Part shown: positions 51,369 through 60,359 of the stretch, in pieces | Numbering within the stretch: the stretch's first letter is position 1 | How the letters are laid out: the number at the start of each line of letters is the position of its first letter | Assembly: GCF_025144725.1 (NCBI RefSeq) | Contig: NZ_JALXKS010000009.1 | Location: 19,459-83,458, forward strand | Length of the DNA: 64,000 nt | Origin: Brevibacterium sp. p3-SID960 | GTDB lineage: Bacteria > Actinomycetota > Actinomycetes > Actinomycetales > Brevibacteriaceae | Reading direction: 5' to 3' | Made by a program: the position numbers and the translations under genes | Notes under the pieces: generated by a model | Told to the model about the DNA's origin: nothing | The model's input: only the letters and a program-made list of their open reading frames with translations | Database searches by the model: none

Positions 51369-54047
51369 GTGAGCGAACACAGCCAGAAACTTCTTCTCAT
51401 CGACGGACACTCCCTTGCCTACCGGGCATTCTTCGCCCTGCCGGCGGAGAACTTCTCGACGACGACCGGGCAGTCGACGAACGCCGTGTTCGGCTTCGTC
51501 TCCATGCTGCTCAACGTCTGTCGCGACGAGACTCCCAGCCACATCGCGGTGGCCTTCGACCTCGGCCGGGAGACCTTCCGGCTGGCCGAATACAGCGAGT
51601 ACAAGGCCGGGCGGGCGAAGACCCCGGAGGAGTTCCACGGTCAGGTCGAGATCATCAAGAACGTGCTCGCCGCGATGAACATCGCGGTGGTGACGAAGGA
51701 GAACTACGAAGCCGACGATGTGCTCGCCACGCTTGCCCAGCAGGGGGAGCAGAAAGGCATCGACACCTACGTCATCACCGGTGACAAGGACTCCTTCCAG
51801 CTCGCCCGCGACGGCGTCACGATCCTCTACCCCAAGCGCGGGGTCTCCGACCTCAGCCGCATGACCCCTGCCGCGATCGAGGAGAAGTACGGCGTCACAC
51901 CCGCCAACTACCGCGGGCTGGCCGCTCTCGTCGGAGAGAAGGCCGACAACCTGCCCGGCGTGCCCGGCGTCGGTGATAAGACCGCAGCGAAATGGCTGGT
52001 CAAGTACGGCGACCTGCCTGCCGTCATCGACAACGCCGAGGACATCGGCGGCAAGGTCGGCGGCAACCTGCGCGAGCACCTCGACAACGTCGAACGCAAC
52101 TACCGGCTGAATAAGCTCATCGACGACCTCGAGCTGCCCGTCGCCATCGACGACGTCGCCTGGACCGGCGTCGACCGGCCGGCCGTGAGCGAACTGTTCG
52201 ACCAGCTGGAGTTCCGGCAGCTCGGCGCCCGCCTCGACGCCCTCGTCGGCCCAGAAGAGACCCCCGCCGAGGCGCCGGCAATCTCCCTGCCCGAGGCAAC
52301 GGTCGCCGACAGTGCCGCGCTCGTGGAATGGCTGCAGGGCACCGACGCCGAGGCGCTCGTCGCCGTAGCGACGAACGGCACCTATGAGCTCGGCTCCGGC
52401 AGCGTCGACGTCATCGGCCTGGCCACCGAGAACAGCGCCATCGCAGTCGACCTCACGACCCTCGACCCCGCTGCCGTCGAAGCGCTTGCCGGCTTCCTCA
52501 CCTCCCATCTGCGTCTCGCCTTCCACGGCGCGAAGACCCAGCTCAAAGCACTGGCCGACGCCGGCTACCGCGATGTGCGCCTGGCCATCGACACCGAGAT
52601 CGCCGGCTACCTCCTCGAGCCCGGCGCCCGCTCCTACGACCTCGCCGAGCTCGCCGGCACGCACTGCGGGATCTCCCTGACGGGACCCGCCGATGACGGG
52701 CAGCTCGCCCTCGACCTCGACGACGGGAATGAACGGCTCACCGCGTTCGGCCAGACCGCTGCCGCCATCGCTCGCCTCGCCCCGGTGCTCACCGGAGAGG
52801 TCGACGCCGCCGGCATGGCCGCGGTGCTGCGCGAGATCGAAGTGCCGCTGGTACAGGTGCTTGCCGATATGGAGCACACCGGCATCGCCATCGACCGCAG
52901 CGAGCTCTCCGCCCTCATCGACGAATTCACCCGGCAGGCCGAGACATGCGCACAGCAGGCGTATGAGGCGATCGGCCACGAGGTGAATCTCAACTCACCC
53001 AAGCAGCTGCAGGTGGTGCTGTTCGAGGAACTCGACCTGCCCAAGACCCGCAAGACCCGCACCGGCTACACCACGAACGCCGAAGCGCTGGCCGACCTCT
53101 ACATCAAGAGCGAACACCCCTTCCTCGAACATCTGCTCGCCCACCGCGATGTCATCAAGCTCAAGCAGACCGTCGCCGGGCTTGAGCGGATGGTCGCCGA
53201 CGACGGACGCATCCACACCGTCTACCAGCAGACCATCGCCGCGACCGGCCGGCTGTCCTCGACCGATCCGAACCTGCAGAACATCCCGGTGCGCACCGAA
53301 GCCGGCCGGCGGATCCGGCATGTCTTCGTCTCCGAGGCCGATGCCGGGTACACCGACCTCATCTCCGCGGACTATTCGCAGATCGAGATGCGGATCATGG
53401 CCCACCTGTCCGGGGATGAGAGCCTCATCGCCGCGTTCAACGCCGGCGAGGACCTGCACTCCTACGTCGGCTCGAAGGTGTTCGGCGTCGGTGTCGACGA
53501 AGTCAGCGCTCAGATGCGTGCGAAGGTCAAGGCGATGTCCTACGGACTCGTCTACGGGCTGTCGGCCTTCGGGCTCTCGCGTCAGCTGCGGATCTCCGTC
53601 GAGGAGGCCCGGGCGCTCATGGAGGGATACTTCGAGCGCTTCGGCGCGGTCAAGGACTACCTCGATACGATCGTCGCCGAGGCCCGCGGGCGCGGCTACA
53701 CCGAGACGATGTACGGCCGGCGCCGCTACCTGCCCGAACTCGGCAGCTCGAACCGGCAGATCCGGGAGATGGCCGAAAGGGCCGCCCTCAACGCCCCGAT
53801 CCAGGGTTCGGCTGCCGACATCATGAAGATCGCGATGCTCAACCTGCGGGATGCCTTCGCCGCCTCCGACCTCAAAAGCCGGATGCTGCTCCAGGTCCAC
53901 GACGAGATCATCGTCGAACTCGCCGATGGTGAGCGCGAAGCCGTCAGCGAGGTGCTGCGCACGACGATGGGGCAGGCAGCTGAGCTGTCAGTCCCGCTCG
54001 ACGTCAACCTCGGCGTCGGCCGGTCCTGGCAGGACGCCGCCCACTGA
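51369..54047 (+). CDS. polA: DNA polymerase I, without proofreading site
   Basis: The 892-aa polymerase has a complete 5'-nuclease domain (about residues 1-290; LLIDGHSLAYRAFFAL, GDKDSFQL, GVGDKTAAKWL) and polymerase domain (motif A SADYSQIEMR, motif B AKVKAMSYGLVYGLSAFG, motif C QVHDEII). The middle domain (about 315-480) lacks the metal-binding Asp-x-Glu of 3'-exonucleases: the equivalent strand reads ALVAVATNGTYEL. Tyr725 replaces the Phe762 of E. coli. GTG start with a leaderless-type promoter. Confidence 0.96.
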   Translation: MSEHSQKLLLIDGHSLAYRAFFALPAENFSTTTGQSTNAVFGFVSMLLNVCRDETPSHIAVAFDLGRETFRLAEYSEYKAGRAKTPEEFHGQVEIIKNVLAAMNIAVVTKENYEADDVLATLAQQGEQKGIDTYVITGDKDSFQLARDGVTILYPKRGVSDLSRMTPAAIEEKYGVTPANYRGLAALVGEKADNLPGVPGVGDKTAAKWLVKYGDLPAVIDNAEDIGGKVGGNLREHLDNVERNYRLNKLIDDLELPVAIDDVAWTGVDRPAVSELFDQLEFRQLGARLDALVGPEETPAEAPAISLPEATVADSAALVEWLQGTDAEALVAVATNGTYELGSGSVDVIGLATENSAIAVDLTTLDPAAVEALAGFLTSHLRLAFHGAKTQLKALADAGYRDVRLAIDTEIAGYLLEPGARSYDLAELAGTHCGISLTGPADDGQLALDLDDGNERLTAFGQTAAAIARLAPVLTGEVDAAGMAAVLREIEVPLVQVLADMEHTGIAIDRSELSALIDEFTRQAETCAQQAYEAIGHEVNLNSPKQLQVVLFEELDLPKTRKTRTGYTTNAEALADLYIKSEHPFLEHLLAHRDVIKLKQTVAGLERMVADDGRIHTVYQQTIAATGRLSSTDPNLQNIPVRTEAGRRIRHVFVSEADAGYTDLISADYSQIEMRIMAHLSGDESLIAAFNAGEDLHSYVGSKVFGVGVDEVSAQMRAKVKAMSYGLVYGLSAFGLSRQLRISVEEARALMEGYFERFGAVKDYLDTIVAEARGRGYTETMYGRRRYLPELGSSNRQIREMAERAALNAPIQGSAADIMKIAMLNLRDAFAASDLKSRMLLQVHDEIIVELADGEREAVSEVLRTTMGQAAELSVPLDVNLGVGRSWQDAAH

Positions 54048-54083
54048 GCCACCGCCTCGGCGGCGGGCCAGCAGCCAGCGGGA

Positions 54084-54920
54084 TCAGCCGCCCAGGCGGG
54101 TCGAGAAGATCGCAGTGCCGGGCATGAGCGCGCCGCGCAGCGGCGACCAACCGCCCCAGGCGGTGTCATTGTGCTCGGGCCATTCGGGCTCGGTCACGCC
54201 GGTGAGCTGGAAGCCGGCATCAACGAGCAGGGTGACCCAGTCACCGAAGGTGCGATGGTGCTCGGCGTAGACCGGCTCGCCGGAACCGTCGACCTCGACA
54301 TAAGGGGTGCGGTCGAAATACGAGTACTCGACCGTCAGTCCGGTCTCACCGGGCACGTCAGGGAACATCCAGCGCACCGGATGGGTGACGGAGAAGACCC
54401 AGCGGCCGCCGGGTCGCAGCACGCGGGCGACCTCGGCAAGGACCACCTCTGCGTCCTTGACGAAGGGCAGTGCGCCATAGGAGGAGAAGGCGATGTCGAA
54501 GCTGTTCGAGGCGAAGGGCAGCTGCCGGGCATCAGCCTGCAGGAATGTCGGGGGCACGGCGGCCTCTGAGAGCGGATGCTCCTTCTGCAGCCGGGACGCC
54601 TGCTCGAGCATGCCCGAGGACAGGTCGACGCCGGTGGTGATCGCACCCTGCTCAGCCAGCCACCGAGAGCACTGCCCGGCACCGCAGCCGACCTCGAGCA
54701 CCTGACGGCGGGCGACATCGCCGAGCAGCTGGATGTCGGATTCGTGAATTCCCTCCGGACACCAGACGAACTCAGCGGCACCGAGGAAGCTGCCGTGTTC
54801 GGCGAGGTACTCCTCAGCCGAATGGTCCCAATAGCTGCGATTCGCCCGGACTGACGCCTCTTCGTCGATGGCGAGATAGCCGCCGCTGATGGTCTCGGGG
54901 GAGTACTCGCTGTCCGTCAT
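54084..54920 (-). CDS. Class I SAM-dependent methyltransferase
   Basis: The 278-aa protein has the Rossmann SAM motif VLEVGCGAGQCSRWL (about residues 74-88), the acidic GVDLSSGM turn, QADARQLPF and LRPGGRWVFS. An N-terminal segment with RANRSYWDHSAEEYLAEHG is typical of a mycobacterial family annotated near polA and rpsA. The substrate is unknown. A GGAG site lies upstream of ATG 54920. Confidence 0.85.
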   Translation of the reverse strand: MTDSEYSPETISGGYLAIDEEASVRANRSYWDHSAEEYLAEHGSFLGAAEFVWCPEGIHESDIQLLGDVARRQVLEVGCGAGQCSRWLAEQGAITTGVDLSSGMLEQASRLQKEHPLSEAAVPPTFLQADARQLPFASNSFDIAFSSYGALPFVKDAEVVLAEVARVLRPGGRWVFSVTHPVRWMFPDVPGETGLTVEYSYFDRTPYVEVDGSGEPVYAEHHRTFGDWVTLLVDAGFQLTGVTEPEWPEHNDTAWGGWSPLRGALMPGTAIFSTRLGG

Positions 54921-55187
54921 GGGAAGGCTCCAGTGGTGTGGGAGGTGAAATCTGCTCGCGCGTGTGCGTCATCCGCATTGATGATGCTAACATTGGCTAT
55001 CGTATGCGCTGCGCGCGTGTGGGTGCGGTTCTCGTGGCGAGAACAGCCGCTGTCGGAAATCTTCCGTATTCCCGATCTCACTCATCGTGACGCATTCACT
55101 GCAGCCGTGCACTCCACAAAGTCCATCAGTCCATCTAGACACTGGCGCCCGCGCCGGTGAAAAGTCCATTACGGAGTCTCAACCTTT
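54921..55187 (+). promoter_or_regulatory. rpsA upstream and leader region
   Basis: This 267-bp gap is less GC-rich than its surroundings and separates divergent genes. It contains a perfect hairpin, GTTCTCG-TGG-CGAGAAC (55028-55044), and a second stem around 55140-55159 (CACTGGCGC with GCGCCGGTG, one wobble). The rpsA Shine-Dalgarno is weak and distant (GGAG, 55173-55176, 11 nt before ATG). Ribosomal protein S1 represses its own translation in E. coli; a similar control here is possible. I could not fix a promoter. Confidence 0.4.
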
Positions 55188-56660
55188 ATGACCACCACCA
55201 CGCCGGGAACGGCGACCAACGAGCAGATCGCCGTCAACGACATCGGATCTGCAGACGATTTCCTCGCGGCAGTCGACGAGACCATCAAGTACTTCAACGA
55301 CGGAGACATCGTTGAAGGCGCCGTCGTCAAGGTCGACCGCGACGAAGTTCTGGTCGACATCGGATACAAGACGGAAGGCGTCATCCTTTCGCGCGAACTG
55401 TCGATCAAGCACGATGTCGACCCGGCTGAGGTCGTCGAGGTCGGAGACGAGATCGAAGCCCTGGTCCTCACCAAGGAGGACAAGGACGGACGCCTGATGC
55501 TGTCGAAGAAGCGCGCGCAGTACGAGCGCGCGTGGGGCGACATCGAGAAGATCAAGGAAGACGAAGGCGTCGTCACCGGCACCGTCATCGAGGTTGTCAA
55601 GGGCGGCCTCATCGTCGACATCGGACTGCGCGGCTTCCTGCCGGCTTCGCTTGTCGAGATGCGTCGCGTCCGCGACCTGTCGCCGTACATCGGCCAGCAG
55701 GTCGAGGCCAAGATCATCGAACTGGACAAGAACCGCAACAACGTCGTGCTCTCGCGCCGCGCCTGGCTCGAAGAGACCCAGTCGGCTGTCCGCCACGACT
55801 TCCTGCAGACCCTGCAGAAGGGCCAGGTCCGTCCGGGCGTCGTGTCCTCGATCGTCAACTTCGGCGCCTTCGTCGATCTCGGCGGTGTCGACGGACTCGT
55901 CCACGTCTCCGAACTGTCCTGGAAGCACATCGACCACCCGAGCGAGGTCGTCGCTGTCGGTGACGAGGTCACCGTCGAGGTGCTCGACGTCGACATGGAC
56001 CGCGAGCGCGTGTCCCTGTCGCTCAAGGCAACCCAGGAAGATCCGTGGCAGCACTTCGCCCGCACCCACGTCATCGGACAGATCGTGCCGGGCAAGGTCA
56101 CCAAGCTCGTTCCGTTCGGTGCATTCGTGCGCGTCGAAGACGGCATCGAGGGACTCGTCCACATCTCCGAGCTCGCCGTGCGCCACATCGACCTGCCCGA
56201 GCAGGTCGTCTCGGTCGACGAGACCATCTACGTCAAGGTCATCGACATCGACCTGGAGCGCCGCCGCATCTCGCTGTCGCTCAAGCAGGCCAACGAGGGC
56301 GTCGACCCGGATGCCACCGAGTTCCACGACCCGGCTCTGTACGGCATGCTCCAGGAGTACGACGAGGACGGCAACTACAAGTACCCCGAGGGCTTCGATC
56401 CCGAGACCCAGGAATGGCTCGAGGGCTACGAGGCTCAGCGCGAAGAGTGGGAGCAGCAGTACGCCGCTGCCCAGGCTCGCTGGGAAGAGCACAAGAAGCA
56501 GGTCGCCAAGGCGATCGCTGCCGACGCCGAGGCCGGTGGCTCCGAAGCCGCCGACGTCCCGTCGCAGGCTTCCTACAGCTCCGACGAGCCGGCCGACGCC
56601 GGTACGCTGGCCAGCGATGAGGCTCTCGCCGCACTGCGCGAGAAGCTCGCAGGCAACTGA
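55188..56660 (+). CDS. rpsA: Small ribosomal subunit protein S1
   Basis: The 490-aa protein has four S1 OB-fold repeats (about residues 35-110, 120-190, 205-275 and 290-360), for example GDIVEGAVVKVDRDEVLVDI and RPGVVSSIVNFGAFVDLGGV. After these comes an acidic, Gln/Glu/Ala-rich C-terminal 120 residues. Four repeats instead of six is the usual actinobacterial form. It is flanked by an unusual leader and a very strong terminator. Confidence 0.96.
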   Translation: MTTTTPGTATNEQIAVNDIGSADDFLAAVDETIKYFNDGDIVEGAVVKVDRDEVLVDIGYKTEGVILSRELSIKHDVDPAEVVEVGDEIEALVLTKEDKDGRLMLSKKRAQYERAWGDIEKIKEDEGVVTGTVIEVVKGGLIVDIGLRGFLPASLVEMRRVRDLSPYIGQQVEAKIIELDKNRNNVVLSRRAWLEETQSAVRHDFLQTLQKGQVRPGVVSSIVNFGAFVDLGGVDGLVHVSELSWKHIDHPSEVVAVGDEVTVEVLDVDMDRERVSLSLKATQEDPWQHFARTHVIGQIVPGKVTKLVPFGAFVRVEDGIEGLVHISELAVRHIDLPEQVVSVDETIYVKVIDIDLERRRISLSLKQANEGVDPDATEFHDPALYGMLQEYDEDGNYKYPEGFDPETQEWLEGYEAQREEWEQQYAAAQARWEEHKKQVAKAIAADAEAGGSEAADVPSQASYSSDEPADAGTLASDEALAALREKLAGN

Positions 56661-56678
56661 CCGGCACACAGCCTGACA

Positions 56679-56712
56679 CGAGGGCGTCCGAACCACGGTT
56701 CGGACGCCCTCG
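56679..56712 (+). terminator. Strong terminator after rpsA
   Basis: CGAGGGCGTCCGAACC (56679-56694) and GGTTCGGACGCCCTCG (56697-56712) form a perfect 16-bp stem around AC, followed by TTGGCGTT. It ends only 20 nt before the next start codon. Confidence 0.9.
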
Positions 56713-56731
56713 TTGGCGTTGGCAGCGCATC

Positions 56732-58543
56732 ATGAGATCCCCGCAGCGCACACGGTTCACGCGCCCGGTCAGGGACTGGGGGCTCTACGCACTGTTCCTG
56801 CTCGCCTGGTCCTGCGTCATCTACTGGCAGCTGCTCACCGACCTCAGCGGGTCAGTCTTCGCGCACAACGACGACCCCTCGCTGTTCATCTGGTGGTTCG
56901 CCCATGCCGCCGATGTCGTCGCGAGCTGGTTCGGGCAGGGGTCAGGGGAGACGAACCTGCTGTTCACGCAGCTGATGAACTACCCCACTGGCGTCAACGG
57001 CGCGTGGAACACCTCAGTCATCGGCATCGCCGTGCCGATGGTGCCGATCACGTGGCTGTTCGGTCCGATCGTTGCCTACAACATCGCCATCATGCTCGCC
57101 GCACCTGCCTCGGCGCTGGCGGCTGCTCTGCTCATCCGCCAGTTCACCACCCGCGGTCCTGCGTTCCTCGGCGGTTTCTCCTACGGCTTCTCCACCTACG
57201 TCGTGGCCCAATCCGCCGGCCACCTCAACCTCGCCGTCGCGCTCACCCCACCGCTGGTGGCCTACGGCCTCATCCGGCTGGCCCGCTGCCACAGCCTGCG
57301 CCGGGCCTTTGTCATCGGCCTTTGCCTCGGGGTTCTGCTCGGCTGGCAGCTCTACGTCAGCTCCGAACTGGCCGCCGGCCTCTCGATCGCCGGCATCGTC
57401 TTCTGCCTCATCGCCGCCATCGTGCTCGCCCGGCGCTATGATGCCGCGCAGCGGCGGGCAGGTCTCACAGGCCTTCTCACCGGGGGAGCGGCCGCTGCAG
57501 TGACAGCGCTGCTCATCGGGCTGCCGCTCATCCTCACGATGCTCACCTCTCCTGGTGCCCCGCAGCAGACGATCCGCCCGCAAGGCGTGTGGAACAACGA
57601 CCTGCTCGAAGTCGTCTTCCCCAGCCAGTTCACGCTGCTCGGCGGACCTGATGCCGACCCGCTGCCGCGCGTCCAGGCGATCGACCCAGCAGAGATCGGG
57701 GCCTACCTCGGCTTCTTCTGGCTGGCTTTCGCCATCCTGACGACTGTGCTCCTCTGGAACCACCGACGCCTCGGCTCGCTCGTGCGAATCACCGCGCTCA
57801 CCGCGCTTGTCATGTGGATGCTCTCCCTCGGCTCACCGTGGTTCTTCGCCGGCCGTGAGGTTCTGGCCGTCGGTCCCTACCACCTCATCGAAGCGCTGCC
57901 GGTGCTCGGCAATGTGCTGCCGATGCGCCTGGCGATCTATCCAACCCTGGCGGCCGCGGTGCTGCTGGCCGTCGGAATGCACCAGGTGCTGCGCACGCGG
58001 GAGAAGCAGAGCCGTCTGCTCGCCCTCACCCAGGTGACAGCAGCGGTCATCGTCATCGCCGTCAGCACCGGCCCGGTGTCGGCGCGCCAAGTGCCGATTC
58101 CAGAGTTCTACGCCTCCGCATATGCCGAGCACCTGCCGGCGGGCAGCGTCGTCAAGACGATGCCTCGCCCCATCGCCCTGGCCGCGCCCGACGCCGACGT
58201 CGCGCTTGTCTGGCAGGCCCTGACCGGAATGCATTACCGGGAGACCGGCGGCTACTTCATCGGCTCGACCGACACCAGCCCGATCGTCTTCGGCGCCCAG
58301 CGCGACGCGCTCGACGAGCGGCTGCGCCAGCCGATCCCAGGCGACCCCGAGGTGCGGGCACGGGCTGCCTCGGACACCGTGACCGCGCTGCGTGAGGAGG
58401 GCATCGACTTCATCGTCATCGGACAGGACGTTGCCTACCTGCCGGCTGCTGCTGACCAGATCGCGGCATTCGTCGCCGAAGGGGCCGGCAGCCCAGTGCA
58501 GAACATCGACGGCGTGTTCCTCACCGACGTGCGCAGCCGTTGA
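56732..58543 (+). CDS. Polytopic membrane protein, GT-C glycosyltransferase-like
   Basis: The 603-aa protein has about eleven predicted membrane helices and ends in a soluble extracytoplasmic domain of about 120 residues. The first loop after helix 1 carries FAHNDDPSLFIWWFAHA, an acidic motif of the kind that marks the catalytic site in GT-C glycosyltransferases using polyprenyl-phosphate sugars. I infer a cell-envelope glycosylation role but cannot name a substrate. The ATG has no clear ribosome binding site. Confidence 0.6.
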   Translation: MRSPQRTRFTRPVRDWGLYALFLLAWSCVIYWQLLTDLSGSVFAHNDDPSLFIWWFAHAADVVASWFGQGSGETNLLFTQLMNYPTGVNGAWNTSVIGIAVPMVPITWLFGPIVAYNIAIMLAAPASALAAALLIRQFTTRGPAFLGGFSYGFSTYVVAQSAGHLNLAVALTPPLVAYGLIRLARCHSLRRAFVIGLCLGVLLGWQLYVSSELAAGLSIAGIVFCLIAAIVLARRYDAAQRRAGLTGLLTGGAAAAVTALLIGLPLILTMLTSPGAPQQTIRPQGVWNNDLLEVVFPSQFTLLGGPDADPLPRVQAIDPAEIGAYLGFFWLAFAILTTVLLWNHRRLGSLVRITALTALVMWMLSLGSPWFFAGREVLAVGPYHLIEALPVLGNVLPMRLAIYPTLAAAVLLAVGMHQVLRTREKQSRLLALTQVTAAVIVIAVSTGPVSARQVPIPEFYASAYAEHLPAGSVVKTMPRPIALAAPDADVALVWQALTGMHYRETGGYFIGSTDTSPIVFGAQRDALDERLRQPIPGDPEVRARAASDTVTALREEGIDFIVIGQDVAYLPAAADQIAAFVAEGAGSPVQNIDGVFLTDVRSR

Positions 58544-58594
58544 CCCCTGCCAGCACTGCTACCGGACGATCCTGCCGTGGACGAGCGCGCAGAG

Positions 58595-58600
58595 TAGAGT
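58595..58600 (+). promoter_or_regulatory. Predicted leaderless -10 box of coaE
   Basis: TAGAGT, then 7 nt (GGAGAGC), then ATG 58608. The GGAGAG lies too close to the start for a standard ribosome binding site, although it cannot be excluded. Confidence 0.45.
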
Positions 58601-58607
58601 GGAGAGC

Positions 58608-59783
58608 ATGCTGAGAATCGGACTCACAGGCGGCATCGGCGCCGGCAAGTCGACCATCGCCGAGCAGTTCCGCAAGCGGGGAATCCCGGTCATCGACGCT
58701 GATGAGATCGCCCGCGAGATCGTCGAGCCCGGTGAACCGGCCCTGGAGTCACTCGTGTCGGAGTTCGGCGAGCAGGTCCTCCATCCCGACGGCACTCTCA
58801 ATCGCGGTGGGCTGGCCGTCGTCGCCTTCTCCGATCCGCAGTCGACAGCCAAGCTCAACTCGATCATGCACCCGGCGATCGCCGAACGCACCCGGGAACA
58901 CTACGAGCGCCACGCTGACGCCCCCATCATCGTCCACGACGTGCCGCTGCTCGTCGAGAACAGCATGACCCGGCTCTATCATCTCGCGGTCCTCGTCGAA
59001 ACGCCTGCCGATATCCGGCTCAAACGGCTGGTCGACTCCCGCGGAATGGATCCAGTCGATGCGCAGAAGCGCATCAGCGCCCAGGCCAGCGATGCCGAGC
59101 GACTGGCCGCCTGCGATGTCGTCATCGACAACTCAGGCACACCGGAATCGGCCCAGGCGGCATTCGCCAAGGTGTTCGTGAAGCGAATCCAGCCCTTTGC
59201 CGACAACCTCGCCGCCGGCCGGACAGCCGAGCGCTCCGGCGTTCGGCTCGTCCCAGCAGGGGAGCAGCACGTACAGACGGCGCAGCGGCTGAGCAGCCGC
59301 ATCTCCTACGCACTGACAGAAGCGGGCCTGTCTGATGCTGAGGTCGAGCACATCGGCTCGACGAGCGTGCCGGGTCTGCTGGCCAAGGACATCATCGACC
59401 TGCAGGTTCTCACGACCACCGAGGCAGAGTGGGATGCTGCAGCTGAGGCATTGACGGCAGCCGGGTACCCGCAGCACCACGTCGACGCTTTCGATGACTG
59501 GGACGACGCCGGCCACGTCGCGAAGCGCTTCCATCGCAACGCCGATCCCGGCCAGCCGGTCAACGTGCACGTGCGCACCCGCGGCAGCCTGTCAGCACGG
59601 TTCGCTGCGCACTTCGCCGAACGGCTGCGCACCGATGCCGCCCTGCGCGCTGACTATGAGGGCACGAAGAAGCGGCTGGCCGAACAGCACATCGATGACC
59701 GTTCGACCAGCCGCTATACCGAGGCGAAGGAACCGTTCTTCACGCCGCTGCGTGATGAGTTCCGCCGCTCAGAATCGAGCTGA
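58608..59783 (+). CDS. coaE: Dephospho-CoA kinase fused to a GrpB (UPF0157) domain
   Basis: The 391-aa protein joins two domains. CoaE (residues 1-200), the last step of CoA synthesis, has the P-loop GGIGAGKS at 8-15, DADEIAREIV, and HDVPLLVE. A GrpB/UPF0157 nucleotidyltransferase-fold domain (about 210-385) has HIGSTSVPGL at 248-257 and VNVHVR. The same fusion is found in Mycobacterium tuberculosis (Rv1631). The role of the GrpB half is unsettled; help with CoaE folding has been proposed. ATG 58608 gives the proper CoaE N-terminus. Confidence 0.94.
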   Translation: MLRIGLTGGIGAGKSTIAEQFRKRGIPVIDADEIAREIVEPGEPALESLVSEFGEQVLHPDGTLNRGGLAVVAFSDPQSTAKLNSIMHPAIAERTREHYERHADAPIIVHDVPLLVENSMTRLYHLAVLVETPADIRLKRLVDSRGMDPVDAQKRISAQASDAERLAACDVVIDNSGTPESAQAAFAKVFVKRIQPFADNLAAGRTAERSGVRLVPAGEQHVQTAQRLSSRISYALTEAGLSDAEVEHIGSTSVPGLLAKDIIDLQVLTTTEAEWDAAAEALTAAGYPQHHVDAFDDWDDAGHVAKRFHRNADPGQPVNVHVRTRGSLSARFAAHFAERLRTDAALRADYEGTKKRLAEQHIDDRSTSRYTEAKEPFFTPLRDEFRRSESS

Positions 59784-59789
59784 ACGGGC

Positions 59790-60221
59790 TCAGCCGAGTG
59801 AGGCGTTGAGGTGGATGTCGACGCCCTTGAGCGCCTTCGACACCGGGCAGTCCTTCTTCGCCTTCTGTGCGATGCGCTCGAAATCCGAGTGCGACAGGCC
59901 GGGGATCCGGCCGACGACCACGAGGTGGATGTCGGTGATGCCCTTCTCAGGGGAGAAGGTGACATCGGCGCCGGTGTTGAGCTCCTCGGGCGGCGTGCCG
60001 TTGTCCGTCAGCGCATTGGCCAGTGCCATGGAGAAGCAGGCCGAGTGGGCGGCGCCGATGAGCTCTTCAGGATTGGTCACGCCGTTGGTGTGCTGTTCTG
60101 CGCGGGATGCCCAGCGCATGTCCAGAGTGGCAGCCTGGGAGGAGTCGAGGCTGACGGTGCCGGTGCCGCCGGCGAGGTCTCCGCGCCAGGTGGTGTGTGC
60201 TTTCGAAACGATCTCGGCCAT
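59790..60221 (-). CDS. OsmC-family peroxiredoxin
   Basis: The 143-aa protein reduces organic hydroperoxides. The peroxidatic Cys62 is in [10 protein letters not shown] and the resolving Cys125 in [10 protein letters not shown]; Arg39 and Glu53 of the active site are plausible. AAAGGA precedes the ATG. It ends 6 bp from the convergent coaE gene and is divergent from uvrB. Confidence 0.92.
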   Translation of the reverse strand: MAEIVSKAHTTWRGDLAGGTGTVSLDSSQAATLDMRWASRAEQHTNGVTNPEELIGAAHSACFSMALANALTDNGTPPEELNTGADVTFSPEKGITDIHLVVVGRIPGLSHSDFERIAQKAKKDCPVSKALKGVDIHLNASLG

Positions 60222-60324
60222 GGAAAGGTCCTTTCAGTTCGCGCTGATCCGTCGCAACTGCCAGCGGTGCTGATCCACCGGTGCCGGGGCTCATCTGCGC
60301 TGACGTGTTCCAGCCTACAGTCTG

Positions 60325-60353
60325 TTGGCCGCGTCAGTGCCCCGGCGTACAGT
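60325..60353 (+). promoter_or_regulatory. uvrB promoter, leaderless type
   Basis: TTGGCC (60325-60330), a 17-bp spacer, TACAGT (60348-60353), then 6 nt and ATG 60360. It is the best complete -35/-10 pair among the leaderless candidates in the window. I see no SOS-box-like palindrome overlapping it. Confidence 0.65.
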
Positions 60354-60359
60354 GGTTGC

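Noticed and set aside
59811-60359. N-terminal extension of uvrB back to 59811
   Set aside because: The extra residues are antisense to the well-supported osmC gene, and a promoter plus family-consistent ATG lie at 60325-60362.
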